The notes: a model not told the origin generated them from the sequence alone. A stretch of DNA of 45,421 bases from Rubripirellula sp. (GCA_028823035.1 JAPKCI010000025.1:1-45421), one strand, 5' to 3'. Counted from the stretch's first letter, positions 8,767 to 18,780 are shown. Translations and numbers: made by a program.

Positions 8767-9154
8767 CAGGCATCTGCACAGCATGGCCGCAAAGATTGCC
8801 AAAGAAGCATTTGCCTTACGATGACATCCCACACGACATGCAATGAACGAAAGATTGAGCGCGAACCGTGACCACTCGCGTCCCCTGTGATTCGTCAATC
8901 GAAAGCGTCTGGATCAAAACGTGCGTTGAACGGATGGTTGGCAAACCGACGACATACCAACCACCTAACGCGGTAGCCACCCTTATAATATCTCCGGCAC
9001 GGGAAATGCGACTTTCATCGCGGTCGAGTCTTCCGCAAGTACATGAGAGCTGCTGATCCAGATCTGCCTGTCATGCCAGCCAACCGGAACCGACGGCTCC
9101 CGGCCGCCTGTCTTGAACCCGGCTCATTTCTCTATACCCAGGCGACAACGCATC
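8767..9154. other. Intergenic stretch
   Basis: The first 58 bases, up to 8824, may encode a frameshifted tail of the previous gene. In the remaining 330 bases I see no convincing gene, repeat or hairpin; short open frames here lack start signals and have biased composition. Confidence 0.5.
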
Positions 9155-10579
9155 ATGAAGCCTATTTTCTTTCTGCTGGTCCAGCTGGTAGTAGCCCCTT
9201 TCACGATCGTTGACAGTCATGGCGGAGAACCGATCAACATTGGTAATCAGCGAGAATTGTGGGTGGACGACCATCTGATTGCCGAAACCGACGGGATCAC
9301 CTTGCAACTTCATCAGCCGCAGGCAAAGGAAGTGATCCTCGTCACTGACCAGCCGTGGGAGGGCAATACGTGCGCGTACTACACCATCTTTCAAGATGGC
9401 CCTAAGTATCGGATGTACTACCGCGGTTCGCATTGGGATGAAAAAGCCAAACGAGCCACGCATCCCGAGGTCGTCTGCTATGCCGAAAGTAAAGATGGAA
9501 TTCACTGGCAGAAACCTGAACTCGGAATCTGCAAATTCAACGGCTCCAAAGCCAACAATATCGTCTGGGATGGCGTCGGCACTCACAACTTCACTCCGTT
9601 CAAAGACACAAATCCTGATTGCAAACCAGACGCCAGATACAAAGCACTCGCTCGCGGACGCTCACTCCGACCCGAGGACAAGTCTTCCACCCACGGACTG
9701 TTTGCATTCCAGTCTGCCGATGGCCTGCACTGGAAGTTGATGAAAGAAAGTCCCGTCATTACCGAGGGTGCTTTTGACTCACAGAATCTGGCTTTTTATG
9801 ACAATATCGAAAACTGTTATCGCGACTACCATCGGTGGTTCAATCAGGGTAAACGCGACATCATGATGTGCACTTCAACTGACTTTCTGAACTGGACCCA
9901 ACCTGTTGGCTTGCAATACACCGAGAAAAAGAAAGAACACCTCTACACCAATGCCATTCAACGGTATCCACGGGCGCCTCATTTGTTCATCGGATTTCCA
10001 ACCCGCTACCTACCCGACGAAGGCCAACGTGTAGAACCTGTATTCATGGCAAGCCGTGACGGTCTTCATTTCAAACGCTGGTCGGAGCCAGTCATTTCCG
10101 AAGACGCTCCCGAAGATCGCAAGGGTAATCGCAGCAATTACATGACTTGGGGCCTGCTGCAATTACCTGGTAAAAACCACGAGTACTCTGTGTATGCAAC
10201 CGAGGCCTATTACACGGGCCTGGATAGTCGAGTTCGACGGTTCACCTACCGAGTTGACGGATTTGTCTCAGCACACGCTGGCGAACAGCTGGGACACTTG
10301 CTCACACAACCAGTCATTTTCAAAGGTCAGCAATTGCACCTGAACCTTTTGACAACTGAATCCGGATCGGTCGCAGTAGAAATACAGGACATCGACGGCA
10401 AACCCATCCCCGGCTTTTCACTGAAAGAGTGCCAAAGGTTGTCGGGCGATTCCACCTCGTCCCGAGTTCAATGGAAGAGCGGCCAATCCTTGCAAACATT
10501 AGCGGGACGACCTGTGCGTCTGCATTTTTCGATCCAGAACGGTGATCTCTATTCATTTCAATTCACCGACCGCAAATGA
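9155..10579 (+). CDS. Exported glycosidase-like five-bladed propeller protein (GH32/GH43-like)
   Basis: This encodes about 474 residues. The ATG at 9155 is chosen because it gives a signal peptide (residues 1-24). The mature protein begins with ELWVDDHLIAE, typical of a planctomycete group annotated as GH32/GH43-like. Propeller signs include repeated YRMYYRG, CYAESKDGIHWQKPELG and FQSADGLHWKLM blocks, which resemble the strand pairs of five-bladed glycosidase propellers. The last 100 residues look like a beta-sandwich. The enzyme family is inferred from fold features; I cannot confirm three catalytic acids, so it could be a non-catalytic relative. It is convergent with the DUF1501 gene. Confidence 0.75.
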   Translation: MKPIFFLLVQLVVAPFTIVDSHGGEPINIGNQRELWVDDHLIAETDGITLQLHQPQAKEVILVTDQPWEGNTCAYYTIFQDGPKYRMYYRGSHWDEKAKRATHPEVVCYAESKDGIHWQKPELGICKFNGSKANNIVWDGVGTHNFTPFKDTNPDCKPDARYKALARGRSLRPEDKSSTHGLFAFQSADGLHWKLMKESPVITEGAFDSQNLAFYDNIENCYRDYHRWFNQGKRDIMMCTSTDFLNWTQPVGLQYTEKKKEHLYTNAIQRYPRAPHLFIGFPTRYLPDEGQRVEPVFMASRDGLHFKRWSEPVISEDAPEDRKGNRSNYMTWGLLQLPGKNHEYSVYATEAYYTGLDSRVRRFTYRVDGFVSAHAGEQLGHLLTQPVIFKGQQLHLNLLTTESGSVAVEIQDIDGKPIPGFSLKECQRLSGDSTSSRVQWKSGQSLQTLAGRPVRLHFSIQNGDLYSFQFTDRK

Positions 10580-10635
10580 CCTGCGACCGGTACCGAGATG
10601 CATCCCACCGATCAGCTGACCGCTGAATCACTTCA

Positions 10636-12072
10636 TCAACAGAGAATCTCTTTCACCACTGTCGCCTTGCGACCAGCAGTGATGATCTCTTCGCGACCCG
10701 CATGGTTGAACAATAGTTCGTCCCACTTCAACCCAAAAAGGTGCATCAGCGTGGCCTGATAGTCATTGGGCGTCACCACGTTCTCAATGGCTCGATGTCC
10801 AAAATCATCCGTTGCACCGTGGACCATCCCGGGTTTGATACCACCACCAGCGAGCCAGATACTAAACCCCTGACCATTGTGATCTCGTCCGTGTTTCTCT
10901 GGTGCGCCCTGATTCTGTGTCACCGGTAAGCGGCCAATTTCTCCACCCCAATGAACAATGACCTCGTCCAACATGCCTCGCTGCTTCAAGTCTTTTACCA
11001 AGGCAGCTGCTGGTTTGTCTGTCCGTCGGCACACGCTAGGCAAGCTGGTGCCAATGTTACTGTGATTGTCCCACGGTTGGCCTGCCAAAAACAATTGTAC
11101 AAACCGGACACCTCGTTCGACAAGTCGTCGAGCAATCAAACAACGTGTTCCATATTCTCGGGTCGTTTCATCATTCAAGCCATACAACTCGTGAGTCGCC
11201 TTGGTTTCTCTTGAAATATCCAGCGCTTCACGGGCCGATGTCTGCATTCGCGCCGCCAGTTCGTAACTGGCGATACGAGCTTCCAAATCATCCGCTCCAG
11301 GAAATCGGTCAGCATGACGCCGATTCAACGTCTGCAAGAATTCAAGACTTTGCTGCTGGGGACGGCCACGCAGATGTGCTGGTGCCTGCAGATTCAAGAT
11401 TCTTGGCTCTTTGGGGCGTAACACGGTGCCCTGAAACAGTGCTGGCATGAACCCACTGGACCAGTTGTTAATGCCATCGACCGGATGCCCGCCGGGATCG
11501 GTCAACACCATGTAGGCTGGCAAGTCCTGGGTCTCAGAGCCAAGTCCATACAGGAGCCACGAGGCAAGGTGTGCCCTGCCCAGAACGCCAGGGATGCCGC
11601 CATGGAAATAGCGAATGGAAACCTCGTGGCCATTTGCGCCAGTGTGCATGCTGCGGACCAAACAGATGTCATCCGCGATACTAGCGATTTCCGGCAACAG
11701 TTCCGAGAATTCCGTGCCACATTCTCCATGTTTTGAGAACTTCCACCTTGTCCCCATCAATTTCTTACTCGCTTCCTTGACGGAACTGTAGCCAACCTCT
11801 TCCTGATAGTCAGTACCATCGAAGCGAGTCAGTTCCGGTTTGGGATCCGTCAGGTCCATGTGCGATGGACCGCCATGTTGGAACAGGGAAATCATTGCCT
11901 TCGCCGTGGGCGGATGATGGGGTGTTTTTGGGCGAAGGTCGAAAACCGCGGCTTCTTTGGAAATATTTTTTAGCTTCGCCGCGGCCTGTTCCTGTTGCAA
12001 TAACCAAGCCAGCGCAAGAGATCCGATCCCCATTCCCTGTTGTTGCAAAAAACTACGTCGTGATAAATTCAT
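10636..12072 (-). CDS. DUF1501 protein with Tat signal
   Basis: This encodes about 478 residues. The start at 12072 follows GGTGGTGGACCT and opens with NLSRRSFLQQQ, a twin-arginine export signal (residues 1-32). Family features include GPSHMDLTDPKPEL near residue 70, GHEVSIRYFHGG, WDNHSNIG and WGGEIGRLP. The Tat signal suggests folding before export. DUF1501 resembles the alkaline phosphatase/sulfatase fold, but its substrate is not established. It lies 66 bases downstream of the PSCyt1-DUF1549-DUF1553 gene, its constant partner in planctomycetes, and is the last gene of the minus-strand run that starts at 18544. Confidence 0.92.
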   Translation of the reverse strand: MNLSRRSFLQQQGMGIGSLALAWLLQQEQAAAKLKNISKEAAVFDLRPKTPHHPPTAKAMISLFQHGGPSHMDLTDPKPELTRFDGTDYQEEVGYSSVKEASKKLMGTRWKFSKHGECGTEFSELLPEIASIADDICLVRSMHTGANGHEVSIRYFHGGIPGVLGRAHLASWLLYGLGSETQDLPAYMVLTDPGGHPVDGINNWSSGFMPALFQGTVLRPKEPRILNLQAPAHLRGRPQQQSLEFLQTLNRRHADRFPGADDLEARIASYELAARMQTSAREALDISRETKATHELYGLNDETTREYGTRCLIARRLVERGVRFVQLFLAGQPWDNHSNIGTSLPSVCRRTDKPAAALVKDLKQRGMLDEVIVHWGGEIGRLPVTQNQGAPEKHGRDHNGQGFSIWLAGGGIKPGMVHGATDDFGHRAIENVVTPNDYQATLMHLFGLKWDELLFNHAGREEIITAGRKATVVKEILC

Positions 12073-12138
12073 AGGTCCACCACCTGCCCGGTTGGGCAAT
12101 GCTGAGGACAGTCTTCGCTTTTGCACGTCACCATAAGG

Positions 12139-15100
12139 CTATTCCACATATAGAAATTCATTCGATGCAAACAGGGAATGACACAAACTGCTCATGGCCT
12201 GTTGAGCCGGCGTCCGACCGTTGGGCACGTGATCAGCAGACGATTCGAGAATTGTCAACTGGTTTCTGATGAACTTTGATGCCATGACAAGTTCTTCATT
12301 ACTGGGTTGACGTCCATAAGCCAACTCCCACGCGCGAATGATTTGGCCTGCGATCGCATCATATGAATCAACGCTACCGTTAAAACACTTTTCCGAAATA
12401 ATGGACTGCTCTGAACCGTCGATCTGTCGCAACACGATTGTCGTTTTCCAATTAAATGAATCCGTATTAGTACCCTCCCGGCAGTCGGTAATGAAATCGA
12501 CTGTCTGACCAGCAAACACCTGAACACCGTCGACGACGGTTTCAATGGAGGTGTTGTGAGCGATCCATTCTCCAAGGGTGTCTCCGTTTCGATTGGTCAC
12601 GATGCGTCCGCGCACGCCATCACCATGTTCCGACGGATGGCTCAAGGCCCCAGTTATCCTGATCACCCCATCAGCCGGTACCGTCCACCTGCGAATCACC
12701 GCATTCTTGCCACTGCCTGGGTGGCCACCGCCCGCACTTACCAGCGTGTACCCGAGATCTGGATCAGGCAACTGGCTGCTACCCTGCCATTGCGTACCGC
12801 TCCAATGCGGCAAGGGGTGAAACCTAGTAGCGGAATTATCTTCTTCATCATGCCAACCATAGCCATACTGCCACATTGGCTTTCGTGTCAGAAAGTCAGC
12901 AATCAAATCACGTTGCTCGGAACGAACCTCCGCGACCTCCCTCGCTGCCCGATCTGCCAACCTGCTGGCCTGGTCGAGAATGAATTTTCCATTCAGCAGC
13001 ATCAGAGATTGTGTCGCCACCGTGGATGAGGGGCGGATTTCACAATTTGTTTCCATGACCGGCGCATCAAAGGTCTGCAGCATTCCGACCGGCCGGCTGC
13101 GACGACTCTGGATATAGATACTCCTTCGAGACTGACCGCCCTCGACCATTACCTGACCCGTGTCATCTTCTTTGATTTTGAGCGGTGGACCGTAAAGTGT
13201 TTCGTCAAGACTGCCACTTGCGGCAAGCATCCGGTCACGAATGGTTTCGGCCTCAAGACGTCGCAGCGAACGGCGATAAAAAGCGGGTTCCCCCGATCCT
13301 ACTACCTGGCGATACACCGACGAACTCATGATCAACCTGTGCAACTGTTTCATGCTCCAGCCACGCTCAATGAATTCGTTGGCAAGCCAGTCCAACAATC
13401 GAAGATCCGCGGGTTGAGTCCCCAGTTTCCCAAAGTCGGCGGGTGTGGCAACCAACCCCTGTCCGAAATGGTGCATCCAAATCCGATTCGCAATGACTCT
13501 TGCCAACAGGGGATTTTCCGGACCAGTCAGCCAACGTGAGAATGCCAACCTCCGACCCGTCGAAGGCAGGGATGTGTCATCACTGGCAAATTCCGCGCGT
13601 TTACCACCCGCAGCCAGCACGCTAAGCGTCCCTGGGGATACTACTTGTTTGGGCTGCGCTGGATCACCGCGATGAAAAAGCTTCGTTTCCGTGACATGAT
13701 TGGCCGGCTCCACAAGCGCCCGAATGAATTGCTCAACAGGCTTGGCCGATCGTATTGTCTGGATCTGTTTATCAAATTCAGCCAGCTTTGGCTTCGAATC
13801 GGGAATGTACTGCGATATTTCTATGGGCCGGATGTTCACACTGGGGTTGGCAGACAGCAACTGCTTCTGCTCGGCGGAACGCTCCTTTGCCGGGGTCTCA
13901 TAAGCAGTTCTTAACTGAGTTCGCTGCGGTTCGTCGTATTTTTCCAGTAACTTATCGAGTGCCTGCTGCAAGTACTCAGCCAGTTTTACCGATTTCTGAT
14001 CAGCAACCTTCTTCGCCTCGATTTCAATCGCTGCAGCGTTGGCACGATCAGCAGCTGTATAAAGTGAAATCCGTCGTGCATTCGGGGTCTTCCAGGCCTT
14101 CCAGTCGAGTGCCGGCTCAAAGATCGCCCGCAAGGAATAGTAGTCAGCTTGAGGAACCGGGTCATAGCGGTGATCGTGGCACTGCGCACACTGGATACTT
14201 AAACCGAACAGTGACGTTCCAACGATTTTGAGTGTGTCAGTCACCACCTGGTTTCGCGCTGCATCGTCATTAGCACCACTTCCAGTACCATCAGCAGCCA
14301 TGCGCAAATACCCAGTTGCCGTCAAGAGATCGATCTGGGTTTCTGTCAGATCACCTTCAAGCACTCCGGCAAGTTCATCACCGGCAAGCTGTTCCGTAAT
14401 GAACTGGTCGAACGGCTTGTCCTGATTCAACGCGCGAATCACCCAATCACGGTACTTCCATGCCCAGGGACGTTCGGCATCTGTGACCGTGTACCCCTCC
14501 GAATCAGCGTAGCCTGCGATATCAAGCCAATGCCTGCCCCACCGTTCACCATAAGCAGGCATGCCGAGCAGATGTGTCAACAAATGGTCGTACCAGTCCT
14601 GCCGGGAATCCGTGAGCCATCTGGACATCTGCTCGGGCGGGGGCGGCAGGCCAAGCAAATCAAAATACGCCCGTTTGATCAACGTCGCACGATCTGCCTG
14701 AGGCAGAATTTCTGCCTGCTGATCCTCACTTGTTGGCCATTGCACCAACAAATCAATCGTATTCCGCAACGAGTCCTTACGGATTCGATCAGTGGGAAAA
14801 ACCAAGTCTTGCTGAATGGGCTGATAAGCCCAATGTGCACGTTCCTCTAACGTCACGCCCAAGCCCACCCCGATCGAATCTGCTTCGAGTCTTGCCGTTG
14901 ATGCTCCTTGAGCTATCCAGCGATAAATGATCTCGATTTCCTGACTTGAAACCTTCACTTCGCCGGGCGGCATTTCACCATCGCGAATCCGAGTCAACAA
15001 AAAGCTCTCGTCGGGATCCTTCAGGTCAATGGCTGGGCCGCTGGTTCCACCCTTTTTCATCAACCGAACCAGTCGAAGATCCAAGTCTCCTTCCAATTCA

Positions 15101-15246
15101 TCGGTGGCACCATGACAGTCAAAACAGTGCGCGCGAAAAATCGGGCGGATGTGTTGTTCGTAAGTCAATGCGTCCGTTGCATGCGTCCACTGACAGCAGC
15201 AGAACACCACGAGAGTCATGAGCGATAGACGCAAGATCATCGTCAT
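12139..15246 (-). CDS. PSCyt1-DUF1549-DUF1553 protein with an inserted beta domain
   Basis: This encodes about 1035 residues (start at 15246 or 15240; neither has a strong Shine-Dalgarno). A hydrophobic export signal (residues 1-23) is followed by a cytochrome-c-like PSCyt1 domain with CFDCHG at residues 41-46, a covalent haem-binding motif. DUF1549 follows (about 160-400) and ends with CAQCHDH, a second CxxCH. DUF1553 occupies about 590-990 but is split: near residue 830 it is interrupted by about 150 residues beginning GYGWHDE, which look like a beta-sandwich, before the final ELAYGRQPSNEE helix. The role of this family is unknown; haem suggests electron transfer. The DUF1501 partner lies downstream and two sulfatases upstream. 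Confidence 0.9.
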   Translation of the reverse strand: MTMILRLSLMTLVVFCCCQWTHATDALTYEQHIRPIFRAHCFDCHGATDELEGDLDLRLVRLMKKGGTSGPAIDLKDPDESFLLTRIRDGEMPPGEVKVSSQEIEIIYRWIAQGASTARLEADSIGVGLGVTLEERAHWAYQPIQQDLVFPTDRIRKDSLRNTIDLLVQWPTSEDQQAEILPQADRATLIKRAYFDLLGLPPPPEQMSRWLTDSRQDWYDHLLTHLLGMPAYGERWGRHWLDIAGYADSEGYTVTDAERPWAWKYRDWVIRALNQDKPFDQFITEQLAGDELAGVLEGDLTETQIDLLTATGYLRMAADGTGSGANDDAARNQVVTDTLKIVGTSLFGLSIQCAQCHDHRYDPVPQADYYSLRAIFEPALDWKAWKTPNARRISLYTAADRANAAAIEIEAKKVADQKSVKLAEYLQQALDKLLEKYDEPQRTQLRTAYETPAKERSAEQKQLLSANPSVNIRPIEISQYIPDSKPKLAEFDKQIQTIRSAKPVEQFIRALVEPANHVTETKLFHRGDPAQPKQVVSPGTLSVLAAGGKRAEFASDDTSLPSTGRRLAFSRWLTGPENPLLARVIANRIWMHHFGQGLVATPADFGKLGTQPADLRLLDWLANEFIERGWSMKQLHRLIMSSSVYRQVVGSGEPAFYRRSLRRLEAETIRDRMLAASGSLDETLYGPPLKIKEDDTGQVMVEGGQSRRSIYIQSRRSRPVGMLQTFDAPVMETNCEIRPSSTVATQSLMLLNGKFILDQASRLADRAAREVAEVRSEQRDLIADFLTRKPMWQYGYGWHDEEDNSATRFHPLPHWSGTQWQGSSQLPDPDLGYTLVSAGGGHPGSGKNAVIRRWTVPADGVIRITGALSHPSEHGDGVRGRIVTNRNGDTLGEWIAHNTSIETVVDGVQVFAGQTVDFITDCREGTNTDSFNWKTTIVLRQIDGSEQSIISEKCFNGSVDSYDAIAGQIIRAWELAYGRQPSNEELVMASKFIRNQLTILESSADHVPNGRTPAQQAMSSLCHSLFASNEFLYVE

Positions 15247-15434
15247 CGAGACATTCAAGGGTAGGCGGGAGCGAGGGCGGCAGGCGGGGAAGCAACCCGG
15301 TTGGGTGCAAGTCACGATGATACCCCAAGTGTGAGTCGATTGTACCCGCCAAAAAAACAAGTTTCGCCATCCTCTGCTGAAATCCTCGGCATGAACACCG
15401 AAAAACGCTGAAATTGCAGACGGGAATCCGGAAA

Positions 15435-16862
15435 TCAGAACGCCGACTCGAGCAGGGATCGTAAACGGTCCACCACGCCAGCATGGGCGGGATCATTGAC
15501 CAAGTTATGCATTTCACCTTCATCATGTTGATGGTCGTATAACTCTTCACCCTTCGCCCCCCCATCCCACTGAACATACCGCCAACGATTCGTCCGCACT
15601 GCCATTCCCGGGACTGCTTCTTCGTTCTTGCCAAACTGCACTTGCGTAAACGCAGGTCGGTCCCACTTTCGTTCGGGCTCCAGCATCAAAGGAACAAGAC
15701 TTTTCCCTGCCAAGCCAGATGGCATCTTCAAGCCGGCCAACTCAACAACCGTCGGATAAATGTCGACAAACTCCACGATCCGCTCACAGTCATGTTCATG
15801 AGGGTGCATACCAGACTTGTAAACGATCAAGGGTGCTCTGGCCGATTCCTCGTAAAGACTGTTCTTGCGCCACAAACCATGCTCGCCGAGGTGATAGCCA
15901 TGGTCACCCCATAAGACAACGATGGTTGTTTCGGCAAGTCCCAACTGATCCAAAGCCTCCAACAAACGCCCGACTTGTGCATCAACAAACGAAACACATG
16001 CATCGTAGGCAAGGATACATTCACGGGCCTGTTGGGGCGTTGTTCCAAAATTGGGCCATGTCACCGTCGATGCCAAAGCTGCGGTGGGGACACGGCTACG
16101 ATACCCATCCGGGATAGCTGGCAGTACCGTCTTGTTGATGTCGTACAGGGCAAAGTACTTTTGCGGCGCGATGTAGGGGATATGCGGTCGATAGAATCCA
16201 GCCGCTATAAAGAATGGATCGCCCTTGTGTTGTTTCAACAATTGAATCGTTTTGGATGCAACCATTCCGTCTGTCTGCTGATCATCAGTGCCATCCGCCG
16301 CGAGGTAGGACATCCGGTCCTGCAACAACAACTCTGGCGTATAAACCGTCAGCAGACTCTCTTGCTCACGATCCCGACCCAGGGGATTGAACGCCTCGTC
16401 CCAGGAATGAGGATCATCAAGTCCATCCGTACCGATATCGATGGGCACACCTTGATGAAAAATTTTTCCGACGCGAGCGGCATAATAACCGCTTTCACGA
16501 AAGAACTGAGGCAACGTAACCACATCCGGCAACTGGGCACGAAAGCTCGTCTGATTATTCAATACCCCTGTCTTACCTGGTCGCAATCCAGTCAGTAATG
16601 AAGCTCGACTGGGGCCACAGGACGGGTACTGGCAATAGGCGCGATCGAATCGCGTTCCTTGCTCAGCCAAACGGTCAATGTTCGGCGAATGAATCTGATC
16701 ATGGCCGTAACAGTGAAGCCTTGTATTCTGATCATCAATTGCAATGAACAGAACATTGAACTGCGGTTTCTCAGCGCCATAAGCCTGTTGCGAGACCAAA
16801 GCAATCAGCAGCCAGATTCCGGACCACTGCGAAATTCGAAACATACCTGCCGTATTCTTCAT
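15435..16862 (-). CDS. Exported sulfatase, iduronate-2-sulfatase-like
   Basis: This encodes 475 residues. The ATG at 16862 is preferred to the TTG at 16871 because TTGGAAAAC provides a binding site upstream. A signal peptide (residues 1-29) indicates export. The sulfatase signature CGPSRASLLTG begins at Cys82, which a formylglycine-generating enzyme would convert to the catalytic aldehyde. Metal ligands are seen in IAIDDQN (residues 40-46) and in LWGDHGYHLGEHG in the second half. The overall pattern is closest to the iduronate-2-sulfatase group, but substrate is inferred. It lies 122 bases downstream of another sulfatase and 188 bases upstream of the PSCyt1 gene. Confidence 0.92.
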   Translation of the reverse strand: MKNTAGMFRISQWSGIWLLIALVSQQAYGAEKPQFNVLFIAIDDQNTRLHCYGHDQIHSPNIDRLAEQGTRFDRAYCQYPSCGPSRASLLTGLRPGKTGVLNNQTSFRAQLPDVVTLPQFFRESGYYAARVGKIFHQGVPIDIGTDGLDDPHSWDEAFNPLGRDREQESLLTVYTPELLLQDRMSYLAADGTDDQQTDGMVASKTIQLLKQHKGDPFFIAAGFYRPHIPYIAPQKYFALYDINKTVLPAIPDGYRSRVPTAALASTVTWPNFGTTPQQARECILAYDACVSFVDAQVGRLLEALDQLGLAETTIVVLWGDHGYHLGEHGLWRKNSLYEESARAPLIVYKSGMHPHEHDCERIVEFVDIYPTVVELAGLKMPSGLAGKSLVPLMLEPERKWDRPAFTQVQFGKNEEAVPGMAVRTNRWRYVQWDGGAKGEELYDHQHDEGEMHNLVNDPAHAGVVDRLRSLLESAF

Positions 16863-16984
16863 GTTTTCCAATCCAACGACTGCCGACTGATGCTGACATC
16901 CGAGATGTATCTTGAAAGTCCCACTTGCACCGATCTTCCGGCAACCAGCTTACTCGATTTGTTATCGAACATATTGCAATCGGC

Positions 16985-18544
16985 TCAACGCTTGGCGGGA
17001 TGCCTGCGGACGGGAACGTCATTTGGTTGCCGAGGGCCGGGTGTACTGCGTCCATTACTGATCACTTTTCCCAACAGTTCCACCATCCTTTTCAGTTGCC
17101 CGGGCCGTTCGGCTGCCAAATTCACGCGTTCTTCCAGATCGTTTGCCAAGTCGTAAAGTTGCAGTGATTGAGTCTGATCTCCACCTTTTCCCCAACCGCC
17201 GGAACCGGGGGCTGCGATGTACTTCCACTGGCCATCCCGCAAGCTCGGAATCCCACGGACCGAACAACTGACAGACGTTGTGCGAATCGGAGTATTTTGA
17301 CCTTGGAGCAACGGTACCAGACTGAAGCTGTCTTCCCCCTGGTTCACCGCCAACGGCGTCTCGAAGATGGCAGCCAACGTTGCCAGAACATCCGCCTGAT
17401 GCACCAACTGACCACACTCGCTTGAGGGCTTCACCTTGCCCGGCCAACGGACGATGAAGGGAACACGATGCCCGCCTTCCCAAGCATCTGCCTTGTAACC
17501 GCGGAGTGGTCCGCTCGGGTAGTGACCCTGTTTCTCGAGGTCGGACACACCAATGTAAGGCGCACAACCATTGTCGCTGGTAAACAGTACCAACGTATTG
17601 GCAGCAAGACCCGCTGTATCAATCGCATCCAGTACCTGACCAACAATGGCATCCGTTTCGATCACGAAATCAGCATACAGCCCCAACCCGCTCTTCCCGA
17701 TCCACGCTTTGTTGACCGACAAAGGCGTGTGGGGTGAGGTCAGAGGCATGTACATCAGAAACGGTTTCTCGCTGTCTGACCGCGATTGGATATATTTCTC
17801 TGCCCGATTTCCCAGTGCTGGCAAAATCGGCTCCAACGTCCAGCCTTCCAATGCCGGACCCTGTTGACTCGCCTGATTGTTACCAAGCAGGCGTTGAGGC
17901 AGGTACACCGTTGGGATCCCTACAGTACGTTCGTTTTCAATGAAACAATAGGGAGGCCAGTTGGGCACGTCCGTTCCAAAGTACTGGTCAAAGCCAACAG
18001 CAGTCGGCCCACCTTTGATCGGTCTCGAAAAAACTTCCTTCCAAACAGAACGGGTTTCACGACTGACAATCCCCGTCTTGGGTCGAGCTTTGAAACTTGT
18101 TGCCTGTTCTCTGGGAATATCCCAATTCCACCCAAGATGCCACTTACCAACCGCGACGGTGTCATAGCCATTCTGTTTGGCCAAACTTCCAATCGTAACC
18201 CGGTCAGAAGTAATGAGCGGCGCGCCCCATAGACCAACAATCCCCGACTGCAATCGGGAACGCCAGTGATAGCGACCGGTCAGAATCGTATAGCGGGATG
18301 GCGAACAAACCCCCGACGACGAATGTGCATCGGTGAACTTCATTCCTTGGGAAGCAAGCCTATCAATATTCGGTGTTGCGATTTTCCCTCGGTCAGGGTT
18401 GTAGCACTGGACGTCCCCATATCCGAGATCATCGGCGTAAATCAGAACAACATTGGGCAACTCAGCTGACGTTGCGACGACAGCAGAACACACGACAGTC
18501 GTAATCAGCAACGTTCGAATCAGGATATTTCGCATCGAATTCAT
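16985..18544 (-). CDS. Exported sulfatase, arylsulfatase A-like
   Basis: This encodes about 519 residues from the ATG at 18544 (a second ATG at 18535 is possible). A hydrophobic signal peptide covers residues 1-27. The signature CSPSRYTILTGRY starts at Cys80, the residue converted to formylglycine. Metal ligands are visible as YADDLGYGD (36-44) and TSDNGCAPY, and the KWHLGWN block provides the conserved Lys and His. The pattern matches the arylsulfatase A/GalNAc-6-sulfatase-like group; the substrate is not known. It is the first gene of the minus-strand run leading to DUF1501. A dense CT-rich repeat array lies 90-240 bases upstream of its start. Confidence 0.92.
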   Translation of the reverse strand: MNSMRNILIRTLLITTVVCSAVVATSAELPNVVLIYADDLGYGDVQCYNPDRGKIATPNIDRLASQGMKFTDAHSSSGVCSPSRYTILTGRYHWRSRLQSGIVGLWGAPLITSDRVTIGSLAKQNGYDTVAVGKWHLGWNWDIPREQATSFKARPKTGIVSRETRSVWKEVFSRPIKGGPTAVGFDQYFGTDVPNWPPYCFIENERTVGIPTVYLPQRLLGNNQASQQGPALEGWTLEPILPALGNRAEKYIQSRSDSEKPFLMYMPLTSPHTPLSVNKAWIGKSGLGLYADFVIETDAIVGQVLDAIDTAGLAANTLVLFTSDNGCAPYIGVSDLEKQGHYPSGPLRGYKADAWEGGHRVPFIVRWPGKVKPSSECGQLVHQADVLATLAAIFETPLAVNQGEDSFSLVPLLQGQNTPIRTTSVSCSVRGIPSLRDGQWKYIAAPGSGGWGKGGDQTQSLQLYDLANDLEERVNLAAERPGQLKRMVELLGKVISNGRSTPGPRQPNDVPVRRHPAKR

Positions 18545-18630
18545 GTCCACGTGATACCGGTGAATGACAACAAGATCCTCCCCCCACTACATCAACGGGC
18601 AGGAAGGGTGTGAACCACGCTACCTGGCTC

Positions 18631-18780
18631 TGTCCTACTCTGCTCTGCTCTGCCCTACTCTACTCTGCCCTGACCTACTCTGCCCTGACCTACTCTGACC
18701 TGACCTACTCTGACCTGACCTACTCTGCCCTGACCTACTCTGACCTACTCTACACTCTGTCTGACCTGCTCTGTCTGACC
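18631..18780. repeat. CT-rich tandem repeat array
   Basis: The core is five consecutive 15-bp units TACTCTGMCCTGACC (18661-18735). Degenerate 5- and 10-bp variants built from CTCTG, CCTAC and CTGACC flank it on both sides. The plus strand is about three quarters pyrimidine. The array sits between the stop of the sialidase-like gene's 3' neighbour gap and the sulfatase promoter region, 90-240 bases upstream of the sulfatase ATG. Apparent open frames on both strands here are products of the repeat. Confidence 0.95.

Noticed and set aside
8868-9056. Plus-strand 62-codon open frame
   Set aside because: No ribosome site, no similarity, and biased composition.
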